A stretch of DNA of 64,000 nt from SMYC01 sp965197495 (lineage in GTDB: Bacteria > Acidobacteriota > Vicinamibacteria > Marinacidobacterales > SMYC01). Where the stretch lies: contig OZ240210.1 of the NCBI GenBank assembly GCA_965197495.1, positions 3,224,001-3,288,000 of the forward strand. Direction: 5' to 3'. The notes under the pieces were generated by a model that saw only the letters and a list, made by a program, of their open reading frames with translations, searched no databases and was not told the origin of the DNA. This document shows, piece after piece, positions 46,374 through 54,672 of this stretch. Position 1 is the first letter of the stretch. Each line of letters opens with the position of its first letter. The position numbers were made by a program, and so were the translations under genes.

Positions 46374-47353
46374 ACAAACAGAGCTTTCTCCGCGATCGTC
46401 GACCTGCGTGGGAACGGTTCGAGTCTCTTCTCACCCGAGCCGAGGCGCCGGGAAAGCCGAAGCTCGCCCCCGACGAAGTCAGTGAATTTTCGGAGCTCTT
46501 CCGCGCGCTCTGTTACGACCTCGCACAAGTGCGGTCCCGTGACTGGGGCTCCGCCATCGAGCGCTACTTGAACGACCTCGTCGTCCGTGGTCACAGCGCG
46601 TTTTACGGTGGCAAGCCCATGAAACGCGGCCGCGTGACGGTGTTCTTTACGCACGTCTTCCCGCGGCTTCTGCGACAGAATCAAGCTTTCTTCTGGGTGG
46701 CGGCGGCGTTGTTCTTCGTACCCATGGCGGCGAGCTGGGCCATTATCGCTTCCGATCCGAGTCTCGCGCATCGCGTGCTTCCCGGCTCGGTGCTCTACAC
46801 GATGGAGAGCATGTATGCGAGCGACGCGAACGAATCCGGTGACGATGCGGATAGCGGTTTCGGGCGCCAAGATGCCGCCATGGCGGGGTTCTATGTGAGG
46901 CACAACACATCGATCGCCTTCCAGTGTTTTGCTCTCGGATTCTTTCTCGGTCTCGGAACGATATACGTTCTTCTCTCGAACGGGATTCAGATCGGCACGG
47001 TAGCCGGCTATGTCATCGCCCAAGGGCACGGCGAGCGCTTCATGGGCTTTGTCGCCTCCCACAGCTCCTTCGAGCTCACGGCCATCGTCGTCTCGGGCGC
47101 GGCAGGCCTCGTGCTCGGTCACGCGATACTCTCGCCCGGCAATCTGTCGCGCGTCGATTCTTTGCGTGAACGCGGCCGCGTCGCCGTTCAACTCGCTCTC
47201 GGTGCTGCCGGGATGCTCTTCGTTGCCGCGCTGATCGAGGGTTTTTGGTCCGCGCAGCCGTTGCCGCCGACGGTCAAATATGTCGCCGCTTCCATTTTCT
47301 GGCTTGCGGTGATCGCCTATCTCGGCTTCGCAGGCCGGGGGGACCCAAGATGA
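46370..47353 (+). CDS. SpoIIM-like (DUF95) membrane protein
   Basis: A 327-residue polytopic protein of the stage II sporulation protein M family. The N-terminal soluble part carries RRPAWERFESLLTRAEAPGK. The DUF95 core has MKRGRVTVFFTHVFPRLLRQ, FYVRHNTSIAFQCFALGFFL and SHSSFELTAIVVSGAAGLVL. Outside endospore formers this family has no established function but is regularly found beside RDD, MoxR and DUF58 genes, as here. The organism is probably not a sporulator. It is coupled to both neighbours by 4-base overlaps. Confidence 0.88.
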   Translation: MNKQSFLRDRRPAWERFESLLTRAEAPGKPKLAPDEVSEFSELFRALCYDLAQVRSRDWGSAIERYLNDLVVRGHSAFYGGKPMKRGRVTVFFTHVFPRLLRQNQAFFWVAAALFFVPMAASWAIIASDPSLAHRVLPGSVLYTMESMYASDANESGDDADSGFGRQDAAMAGFYVRHNTSIAFQCFALGFFLGLGTIYVLLSNGIQIGTVAGYVIAQGHGERFMGFVASHSSFELTAIVVSGAAGLVLGHAILSPGNLSRVDSLRERGRVAVQLALGAAGMLFVAALIEGFWSAQPLPPTVKYVAASIFWLAVIAYLGFAGRGDPR

Positions 47354-48177
47354 AGCTCGAGGAGGCGACCCTCGCACTCGAGTCGCGATCGGTCGGCGCT
47401 TGCATCGACATCGCCATTCTGTTTTACCGGCGCCACATCGGCAAAATGCTTCTGCTCTCGCTCATCTTCGGTGCGGTTCCCGTCACCTTCGGAGTGCTCG
47501 GCGCGGCCAATGGCAACGGTTGGCTCTTGTCGGGGCTGCTCTTTTTCTTCGTGTCCCCGTTTCTGGGCGCCACCGTCGTGGCCGGAGCGGGCCATCACGT
47601 CTTCGGCGAGGCATTCACCATCCGACGCGCCCTGATGCACACCTACCGGCGGCTCCCAGTGCTTCTTCTCTGGCTCCCCGCGGCCCGCCTCGTTTATGCC
47701 CTCATCGGGATCATGTGCTGGGGATTTCTCTCCGTTCCGTTGGCGACACGCTACGGCTTCTTGTCCGAAGTGCTAATCCTCGAACAGCTCCGTGGTTCCC
47801 GGACGCTGAAACGCCTCGATGAGATCCTCCGCAACTCTCATTTGGAGGCTTGCGGTCGCTATACGACCATCCTCGCCTTCACGTTTTGCGTCGGCCTTAC
47901 GCTCTTTCTGCTGTTTGATCTAGGCGCGCAGTTCCTCTTCGCCACGCCAATACTGATGGCCAAAGTTTCGTGGGCCGTTGCCGCCGAAGACATCGCGAAC
48001 TTGCTCGCCTACGATCCTCTGCTCGTGGGTGCTCTCTCCGCAACGTGGTGGCTCGTCTATCCGCTCGCGCGACTGGCTTGGTTTTTCTGCTATCTGGATG
48101 CACGCGTTCGCAAAGAAGGTTGGGATGTGGAGATCGAGCTTCGCGTCGAGGCACGGAGACTCTTGAATGCGTATTGA
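47350..48177 (+). CDS. Polytopic membrane protein of the MoxR/SpoIIM operon
   Basis: A 275-residue protein from ATG 47350, which overlaps the preceding stop by 4 bases. About five or six hydrophobic segments are visible (MLLLSLIFGAVPVTFGVLG, LLSGLLFFFVSPFLGATVVA, LVYALIGIMCWGFLSVPLAT, TTILAFTFCVGLTLFLLFDL, LLVGALSATWWLVYPLARLA). The N-terminus MKLEEATLALESRSVGACID and the C-terminus LDARVRKEGWDVEIELRVEA are charged and probably cytoplasmic; the latter phrase is common at the ends of such cluster proteins. No enzyme motif is seen. Its place in the operon suggests part of a membrane complex. Confidence 0.8.
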   Translation: MKLEEATLALESRSVGACIDIAILFYRRHIGKMLLLSLIFGAVPVTFGVLGAANGNGWLLSGLLFFFVSPFLGATVVAGAGHHVFGEAFTIRRALMHTYRRLPVLLLWLPAARLVYALIGIMCWGFLSVPLATRYGFLSEVLILEQLRGSRTLKRLDEILRNSHLEACGRYTTILAFTFCVGLTLFLLFDLGAQFLFATPILMAKVSWAVAAEDIANLLAYDPLLVGALSATWWLVYPLARLAWFFCYLDARVRKEGWDVEIELRVEARRLLNAY

Positions 48178-48934
48178 GCGATGGGCCGTGCTATGGCTCT
48201 TCGTGTGGACGGGGGCTGCCGCTGCCTTTGCGCAAGGCGAGCAGGCAGAAAGCATCGTGTATCGGGACGCGATCGTCGTGAAGGAGACGCTCGAGTCAAT
48301 CATGGCGCGACCGGAATTTCGCCGGCTCACAGAAAAGCCCGAGCCGGAGCCGTCGAGCGAGAAGGCCTCTTGGCTCGAGCGCTTGTTCGAGTGGCTCGAG
48401 GAGGTCCTGGCGTCCGAGCCCGAGGCGGGAGCTCCAAACCAGAGGAGTTTTGCCGGCGTGAACTATCTCGTCTATGCGCTCGCGGGCGCGGGGTTCATCG
48501 TCGTGCTCGCGTTCATCTTGAAAACCGTACTCTCGACGCGCAGGCAGAAGAGCTTGCCGCGGGAGGATGCACGAGCGCTCATCGTGCAGTCGGGCAAAAC
48601 ACCCGGGGAGACGTCTCCAGAGCAATATTGGGCGCGCGCCGAAACACTCCAAGCTCGAAAAGACTACAAAGGTGCTATCCGGGAGCTTCTGCTCGGCGCC
48701 ATGAGTGCTACCGAAAGACGGGGCCTCATCCGGTACCGCCGCGGCCTGACCAACCGTGACTACATTTGGGCGGCGCGCGGCGCGATGCGGGAGTCGCTCC
48801 GCACGATCGTGGCCACGTTCGAGCTCATCTATTTCGGCCGACGCGATGCGACCGCCGAGAGTTATCTCGCTTGTGCCCGCGCCTATGGGAAGAGCTTCGG
48901 CGGGTCGAGCAGCCTGCTAGAGGCATCCGAATGA
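48167..48934 (+). CDS. DUF4129-type membrane protein
   Basis: A 255-residue protein with a signal peptide (MRIERWAVLWLFVWTGAAAA), an exported segment, one membrane helix (LVYALAGAGFIVVLAFILK, near residues 100-120) and a C-terminal DUF4129-like cytosolic domain (YWARAETLQARKDYKGAIRE, LLLGAMSATERRGLIRYRRG, ELIYFGRRDATAESYLACAR). DUF4129 domains are usual partners of DUF58/MoxR genes; the function is unknown. It overlaps the preceding gene by 11 bases and the next by 4. Confidence 0.82.
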   Translation: MRIERWAVLWLFVWTGAAAAFAQGEQAESIVYRDAIVVKETLESIMARPEFRRLTEKPEPEPSSEKASWLERLFEWLEEVLASEPEAGAPNQRSFAGVNYLVYALAGAGFIVVLAFILKTVLSTRRQKSLPREDARALIVQSGKTPGETSPEQYWARAETLQARKDYKGAIRELLLGAMSATERRGLIRYRRGLTNRDYIWAARGAMRESLRTIVATFELIYFGRRDATAESYLACARAYGKSFGGSSSLLEASE

Positions 48935-50091
48935 GACAAAACGACTGGCTTTGGGTGGGCGCGCTCTTTATGCTTGTTGCTGTAGGCTACGGCTTGATCC
49001 CCGCACCCGAGGCCCGCACCCCGATCGATTCCTTCAGCGAGGATTCTGCGGGGAAAAAAGCGTTTTTTCTTTTGGCCCAAGAGCTCTTGGACCGAGTCGA
49101 GCGAAGCTCGGGCTCGCTCATCCCCGCGGACGAAGGGGCAGATGTGCTCATGATGCTCGGGCCCGCGCGCTATCCCGATCGCGCCCAGTGGCAGACTCTC
49201 TATGACTGGGTCGCTCGAGGACACGCACTCGTGTTCGCCGCCCGACAGCGAGACCCGGCCATAGCACTCGATCCCTTCGACATCCGTGTCGTGCCTGCCA
49301 CCGCGGCACCGGTTAGCGCCCTTCTAGAGGACGAGGCGTCGGGCTTCGAAACCGATTTCGTCACCGATTTCATCAAGGGCGAGATCGATTGGGTCTCCGC
49401 CGGCGAAGTCCAGAGCGAGGCATCGGATGTGAGCGTCGAGCTCAGCGTCGACGGGTCGCCGCAGGTGATGTGGCGGCCGATCGGTGACGGCGTCGTCGTC
49501 GTCGTGGCGAGCGACTACATTTTCACGAACCGTTCCCTCGCGACCGAGGGTCACGGCCTACTCGCATTTCGCATCCTGGAATCCGCATCGCCCCAGGGCT
49601 CGGTCTATTTCGACGAAGAGATGAACGAGGCCGGAGCTCCTCGCGTCGTGGGCATTCTGTTCGAATCGCCGTTTCGTGTCGTGACGATCCAGCTCCTCGT
49701 CATCACATTGCTCTTCTGCTGGATGGTGGGGCGGCGCTTCGGACCTATCCGTAGAGCGGCGAGCTCGGCGCGGCGAAGCCTCGTCGAGCATGCCGAGGCC
49801 CTCGGCAGCCTCCACTTCAAGGTGGGCTCGGGGTCGAAGCTGATCGTCCCCTATCTCGAGTTCTTTCGACAGGATTTTGGTCTACGCTTGTCGGGCCGGG
49901 AGCGCCATCTCGAACTCGACAAGAGTGCCATGCCCCCCTTGCTCCCCTTGCTCAACGATGCGAAGTCTGCCGCCGCGGTGGACCAAGCGGTACGGGCGGC
50001 GCGAAGCCCGAGCCTCGAGCGCGGCCGCGTCGCACATATCTTGAGATCATTGGCAGAAGTGAGGCGCAAAGCGACAGTGAGGAGTCATTGA
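48931..50091 (+). CDS. DUF4350-type membrane-anchored protein
   Basis: The ATG at 48931 (MRQNDWLWVGALFMLVAVGY) overlaps the DUF4129 stop by 4 bases and provides an N-terminal membrane anchor. A periplasmic DUF4350-like domain follows (TPIDSFSEDSAGKKAFFLLA, LYDWVARGHALVFAARQRDP, GDGVVVVVASDYIFTNRSLA). A second helix near residue 260 (VVTIQLLVITLLFCWMVGRR) leads to a helical tail of about 120 residues. Such domains resemble the GldG/IFT52-like fold found in ABC-associated proteins. The stop codon shares one base with the moxR start. Confidence 0.82.
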   Translation: MRQNDWLWVGALFMLVAVGYGLIPAPEARTPIDSFSEDSAGKKAFFLLAQELLDRVERSSGSLIPADEGADVLMMLGPARYPDRAQWQTLYDWVARGHALVFAARQRDPAIALDPFDIRVVPATAAPVSALLEDEASGFETDFVTDFIKGEIDWVSAGEVQSEASDVSVELSVDGSPQVMWRPIGDGVVVVVASDYIFTNRSLATEGHGLLAFRILESASPQGSVYFDEEMNEAGAPRVVGILFESPFRVVTIQLLVITLLFCWMVGRRFGPIRRAASSARRSLVEHAEALGSLHFKVGSGSKLIVPYLEFFRQDFGLRLSGRERHLELDKSAMPPLLPLLNDAKSAAAVDQAVRAARSPSLERGRVAHILRSLAEVRRKATVRSH

Positions 50092-51077
50092 TGGAAGAAC
50101 GGACCATTCTGGAACCGATGCCCCTAGATCGGGTCGCGAGCTTGTTCGAGGCGGTGAGCGCCGAAGTGAGCAAAGTCATCGTGGGTCAAAAGCGTCTGAT
50201 CGAAGGCGTCCTCGTCGCGCTGTTCTCCGAAGGCAACATTTTGCTCGAAGGCCGGCCTGGGCTCGGCAAGACGCTTTTGGTCAACGTCCTCGCGCGCACC
50301 GTTTCCTGCCATTTTCACCGTATCCAGTTCACCCCGGACTTGATGCCGTCGGACCTCACCGGCCACAGCGTTTTCGACATGAAGGAGCAAGAGTTCCACT
50401 TCAAGCCGGGGCCAGTGTTCACGAACTTGCTCCTCACTGACGAGATCAATCGCTCGCCACCAAAGACGCAATCCGCTCTGCTCGAGGTCATGCAAGAGCG
50501 CCAGGTCACCGCGGACGGCAAAACCTATCGGTTGAAGCGCCCGTTTCTCGTCCTCGCCACCCAGAACCCGCTCGAGCACGAAGGCACCTATCCGTTGCCG
50601 GAAGCGCAGATCGACCGTTTCATGTTCAAGCTGCTCATCGATTACCCGACGAACGAGGACGAGAACGCCATCCTGGCGCACTATGCCGCAGGACGCGATC
50701 CCCGGGAACTAAGCGATTTCGATCTGAACCCGGTTATGCAGGCCGAGGACGTGATCGCCGCCCAACTTGCCGCCTCGCGTGTGATCGTCGAGCCGAAAGT
50801 CATCCAGTACATCACCGAGATCGTAACCAAGACGCGCGGTTTCCACTCGGTCGCTGTCGGGGCGAGCCCTCGAGGGAGCGTCAATCTGCTCATCGCGTCG
50901 CGTGTTCTGGCGGCATGCCGCGGGCGCGATTTCGTGACACCCGACGATATCAAGGAGATCGCGCCCTGGGTCTTACGGCATCGTTTGATCTTGCGCTCCG
51001 AAGCCGAGATCGAAGGCGAGACGCCGGACGGCGTCGTGGCTCAGATCCTGGACACCGTGACGGCCCCGCGATCGTGA
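50091..51077 (+). CDS. MoxR family AAA+ ATPase
   Basis: A 328-residue AAA+ chaperone-like ATPase. Walker A is EGRPGLGKTLLVNVLA, Walker B LLLTDEINRSPPKTQSALLE with MQERQVTADGKTY, and sensor 1 is in VLATQNPLEHEGTYPLPEAQ. The C-terminal lid carries SPRGSVNLLIASRVLAACRG and VLRHRLIL. MoxR proteins act with VWA/DUF58 proteins in metal-centre insertion or membrane-complex assembly. The ATG at 50091 shares one base with the previous stop codon (TGATG). The DUF58 gene follows with a 4-base overlap. Confidence 0.93.
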   Translation: MEERTILEPMPLDRVASLFEAVSAEVSKVIVGQKRLIEGVLVALFSEGNILLEGRPGLGKTLLVNVLARTVSCHFHRIQFTPDLMPSDLTGHSVFDMKEQEFHFKPGPVFTNLLLTDEINRSPPKTQSALLEVMQERQVTADGKTYRLKRPFLVLATQNPLEHEGTYPLPEAQIDRFMFKLLIDYPTNEDENAILAHYAAGRDPRELSDFDLNPVMQAEDVIAAQLAASRVIVEPKVIQYITEIVTKTRGFHSVAVGASPRGSVNLLIASRVLAACRGRDFVTPDDIKEIAPWVLRHRLILRSEAEIEGETPDGVVAQILDTVTAPRS

Positions 51078-52384
51078 TCCCCCGCACGCCGCTTCTCTTC
51101 ACTGTCGCGCTCGCGGGCGCCGCTCTCGTGCTCGGCATGTGGTACCCGGCGTTCACGCTGGTCGGGCTCGCCGCCAACGGAGTGCTCGCTCTCGTCGCCG
51201 GCCTCGACCTTTACCGAACCGTCCGCCCCGACCGATTCGAGACCTTGCGGGAAGTGTCGAACGTTTTGAGCGTCGGGGCGCAGAACCCGGTTGTGCTCAG
51301 ACTCCTGAGCCGTGCACCAGGACCGATGACGCTCGAGGTCACGGATGAGCCGCCCGAGCCTAGCCGTGTCGAAGGGCTGCCCATCGAGGTCGAGCTCACA
51401 CCGCAGCGTGAAGTCGAGGTGACCTATCACGTCTATCCGCAGCGCCGCGGCCCCAACCGATTCACGTTCGTGCACTTTCGCTATCAAAGCCCCCTCGGGC
51501 TTTGGACGCGTAACGTGCGGCGGCGGCTCGAGAACGAGGTGCGCATCTATCCCGACATCCGAACCGTGCGGCGGTTCGACTTGCTCGCTCGGCGCAACCG
51601 CCTTTCAGAAATGGGACTCAAGCTTTGGAGGCTCCGCGGAAAGGAAGGCGAGTTCGAACGGCTCAGGGAGTATCGGCACGAGGACGAGATGCGCCACATC
51701 GACTGGAGCGCCACCGCCAAACACCAAAAACTCATCAGTCGCGAGTACACGACCGAGAGAAATCAGAACATCGTCATCCTACTCGACTGCGGGCGCTCCA
51801 TGCTCAACGAGACCGAAGGTATCTCACATCTCGACCGCGGTCTCAATGCATCGATCATCTTGAGCTATATCGCGCTCGGCCAAGGGGACAACGTGTCGCT
51901 GATCGCTTTTTCGAACCGCATCGAGCGCTACGTCGGCCCGGTCTGCGGAAAGGCGGCCGTCCACTCCTTGATCCAAAAAACCTATGATCTGGAGCCTCGC
52001 CACGAGGCCTCAGATTACGGCCTCGCTTGCGAGGAGCTACTGCGCCGCCAGAAAAAGCGCGCTCTCATTCTGCTCGTCACCTACGCGCTCGACGATCAGC
52101 ACCTCGACGCCATCGGCCGGTACTTGCGAACGCTCATCTCGTCACACCTTTTTCTCTGCGTGCTCTTGAAGGACTTGCCTCTCGTGGGCCTCACCGAGCA
52201 GCTGCCGGAGACCGACCTGAAGGCCTATCAAGTCGCGGCGGCAACAGAGATGCTTGCGGCGCAAGAGCGAAGACTCTTCGGCTTGCGGGCCTCGGGGATC
52301 CACGCGACCGAAGTGGTGCCCAATGAGCTTGCCGCTGAAGTCATCAACCAATATCTCGACGTCAAAGCTCGCCACTTGCTCTGA
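51074..52384 (+). CDS. DUF58/VWA-like domain protein, MoxR partner
   Basis: The GTG at 51074 overlaps the moxR stop by 4 bases (GTGA) and gives an N-terminus with two membrane helices (LLFTVALAGAALVLGMWYPA, FTLVGLAANGVLALVAGL). The DUF58 core follows: GEFERLREYRHEDEMRHIDW, SATAKHQKLISREYTTERNQ, and the MIDAS-like NIVILLDCGRSM (DxGxS) that starts the VWA-like fold. Length is 436 residues. Such proteins are the expected MoxR substrate or adaptor and bind metal. It is the last gene of the operon; an amidohydrolase remnant follows. Confidence 0.9.
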   Translation: MIPRTPLLFTVALAGAALVLGMWYPAFTLVGLAANGVLALVAGLDLYRTVRPDRFETLREVSNVLSVGAQNPVVLRLLSRAPGPMTLEVTDEPPEPSRVEGLPIEVELTPQREVEVTYHVYPQRRGPNRFTFVHFRYQSPLGLWTRNVRRRLENEVRIYPDIRTVRRFDLLARRNRLSEMGLKLWRLRGKEGEFERLREYRHEDEMRHIDWSATAKHQKLISREYTTERNQNIVILLDCGRSMLNETEGISHLDRGLNASIILSYIALGQGDNVSLIAFSNRIERYVGPVCGKAAVHSLIQKTYDLEPRHEASDYGLACEELLRRQKKRALILLVTYALDDQHLDAIGRYLRTLISSHLFLCVLLKDLPLVGLTEQLPETDLKAYQVAAATEMLAAQERRLFGLRASGIHATEVVPNELAAEVINQYLDVKARHLL

Positions 52385-52491
52385 AGCGGCAGGAGTATCA
52401 AGCTCGCAGCTCGACGAAACCCGTAGCGGCAAAATCGCCGTCGAAGGCAAGTGCGCTGCGGATTTTGCGCGCGCGCAGCAACTCGTAGAAA

Positions 52492-52661
52492 GGCTATTGG
52501 GCGGATGTGGTAGCATTCGATCCGGAGACGGTGAGGGACAGCCATTCCCCGTAGACATCGATCACGTGCTAGTGGACGGCGTCCCGGTCATCCACGACGG
52601 GACCATTCGGGAGCCAAAAGGGGCACGCCCATCTTTGAGACAGGCGACGTGCTGGATATGA
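52492..52661 (+). pseudogene. Amidohydrolase (D-aminoacylase-type) C-terminal remnant
   Basis: Bases 52492-52539 read GYWADVVAFDPETVRD and, in another frame from 52554, DIDHVLVDGVPVIHDGTIRE; together they match the end of D-aminoacylase/amidohydrolase proteins (ADVVVFDP, then VLVNG..V..G). At least one frameshift lies between. The upstream 100 bases hold a third stretch (GKCAADFARAQQLVERLL) that I cannot identify. Family b IS copy 2 starts 4 bases after this remnant. Confidence 0.6.
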
Positions 52662-52665
52662 CTAG

Positions 52666-54668
52666 CCCATGTTTACCCTTTATGAGCACCCTAACGCTCG
52701 TAAGTGACTGAATTCAAAGGAACGGGGGTTGGATTTCGCCCAAAACGTAGAGACAGAGATTGTGCTTTGAGCGCCATTAATACGTTGTAATCGTGGACAA
52801 TGACATGTAGTATGCGTGAGGACAGGTTATGTTCTTCCGCATCGTTCGGGCCGCAGGCGGCAAAGGGGTTCAACATGAGTATGTCCGCCTGGTCGAGTCG
52901 TATCGGGAGCACGGCAAGCCGAAGCAACGCGTAGTGTGCAACTTGGGGCGCAAGGATCTCCTAGTTGCCAATCTCGACTCCCTCAATCGGTTGCTTGGGG
53001 CCGGTGAACCGGCCGACACCGAGCGAGCAGCCGAGCAGGTCGCGGGGGCAGACGCGTGGGATTGGGGTCCGATGCTGGTGACGGCGACGCTGTGGCGCGA
53101 GCTCGGGCTGGAGCAGATTCTCGACCGGCTCGGGGGCCGCGGCAAGCGGGACGGAGTGGCGCTAAGCGAGCGAGCTTTGGTGCTGGTCGCCAACCGGCTA
53201 TGTGCTCCGTCAAGCGAGCACGGTCTGGCGCGCTGGCTCGAGACCGACTTCGTCTGCGACCGGCAGGGGCGGCGGTGGGTGCCGCAGTGGCGCGATGATG
53301 GGGAACGGCGAGCGAGTCGCTCCCCGCGGGTTCGCGTGGAGTTTCGCCAACTCAAGCAATGGTACCGAACGCTCGACCAGCTGCATGCCCGCAAAGAACA
53401 GATCGAGAAGGAGCTGTTTTTGCGCTTGCGGGATCTGTTTTCGCTTGAGGTTGACATGGTGTTTTACGACCTGACGTCGACGTACTTCGAAGGTCAAGGC
53501 CCTCCGGGGCTCGGCGCCCACGGCTACAGTCGCGACCGCAGACCGCGTAACCGGCAAGTGCTTATCGGTCTGGTGATGGTGGACGGTTGGCCGATCGCCC
53601 ACCATGTTTTCGCCGGCAACTGGCGTGACGCGAAAACGGTGCCGCAGGTGCTCAACGATCTCAACGAACGATTCGGTTTGCACCGCGTGGTTTTTGTCGG
53701 CGACCGAGGGATGGTAACGAGCGACAGCCTGGCAGTGGTGCGCTCGCGCAAGCAGGGCTATCTCGTCGGGCTGCAAAGACGACGGCGCGAGGAGGTCTAT
53801 CGTTACATCGAGCGCGCCAGCGGAGAGTGGATCGACTGCCCTGGTGGCATCACGGTGAGCGAAAAAGCCGAGCCACCTAAGACTCGTGTGCAAGAAGTCC
53901 GCTCCGAGCAGTCTGGGGTGCGCATCTTCGTCGTTCACAGCGACGAAAGGCTCGCCTACGAGCGCGGGCAGAGGCTGCGGGCCATGGGACGTGCCCGTGC
54001 GGCATTCGAGGCCCTCGAGCGCCGCGTGCGCGACGGACGATTGAAAGCCCCCGAGAAAATCGGTGCCGCCGCCGCGCGCATACAGACACGCCACCACGGT
54101 CACCGTTACTACGACTGGGAGTACAAAAACGGTCGCTTCCGCTTCTTCGAGCACCCCGTCAACCTCAAGCGCGAGCAAGCCTACGAGGGTAAGTACGTTA
54201 TTCAAACCGAGGAGCAAAACCTCTCTCCGGTCGACGCCGTGTGCCTTTACAAGGACCTAAACGAGGTCGAGCGAGCCTTCTCATGCCTTAAGGATGTCAT
54301 TGAGATGCGTCCCGTTTACCACCAGACCGATGAGCGTGTGGAGGCACATCTTTTCGTAGCTACGCTGGCCTTCCTTGTGCATCGGGCTCTTGAGAAAAAG
54401 CTCAAGGTCGCCGAACTCGACCTGTCCGCAACCGAGGCACTACAAGCGCTACGCTCGGTCCGGGTCGTCGACTTACAGCTGGGTTCTGGGCGGACTAAGC
54501 GCGTCGTCACGCGCGGCACCGCTCGCGCCAACTCGATCCTGACTGCACTCGGCATCGTTGAACGCGACCCGCCAGCCTTCTCCGAGGAGGTGCTGTCAGC
54601 GTAGAGATAAACCGCCGATCTCGATCCTTTGTTTTCGATGACTTAGACACCTAAAAGGGAAACATGGG
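52666..54668 (+). mobile_element. IS1634-type element (family b), copy 2 (2003 bp)
   Basis: It has the same ends and length as copy 1, again bounded by CTAG (52662-52665 and 54669-54672). It inserted in the coding sequence of the PilY1-like gene on the minus strand, or at its join with other broken DNA. Joining the flanks across the element gives PPEKLLVISSTSP, which stays open for some codons. Confidence 0.88.
52829..54604 (+). CDS. IS1634 family transposase (family b), copy 2
   Basis: A 591-residue intact transposase, nearly identical to copy 1; changes are ELGLEQ for EFGLEQ, VRDGRL for VHDGRL, RIQTRHHG for RIQARHHG and VDAVCLYKD for VDAVRLYKD. The expected DDE regions (FYDLTSTYFEG, FVGDRGMVTSD, NEVERAFSCLKD) are intact. 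The near identity of two copies far apart indicates recent movement of this family. Confidence 0.92.
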   Translation: MFFRIVRAAGGKGVQHEYVRLVESYREHGKPKQRVVCNLGRKDLLVANLDSLNRLLGAGEPADTERAAEQVAGADAWDWGPMLVTATLWRELGLEQILDRLGGRGKRDGVALSERALVLVANRLCAPSSEHGLARWLETDFVCDRQGRRWVPQWRDDGERRASRSPRVRVEFRQLKQWYRTLDQLHARKEQIEKELFLRLRDLFSLEVDMVFYDLTSTYFEGQGPPGLGAHGYSRDRRPRNRQVLIGLVMVDGWPIAHHVFAGNWRDAKTVPQVLNDLNERFGLHRVVFVGDRGMVTSDSLAVVRSRKQGYLVGLQRRRREEVYRYIERASGEWIDCPGGITVSEKAEPPKTRVQEVRSEQSGVRIFVVHSDERLAYERGQRLRAMGRARAAFEALERRVRDGRLKAPEKIGAAAARIQTRHHGHRYYDWEYKNGRFRFFEHPVNLKREQAYEGKYVIQTEEQNLSPVDAVCLYKDLNEVERAFSCLKDVIEMRPVYHQTDERVEAHLFVATLAFLVHRALEKKLKVAELDLSATEALQALRSVRVVDLQLGSGRTKRVVTRGTARANSILTALGIVERDPPAFSEEVLSA

Positions 54669-54672
54669 CTAG

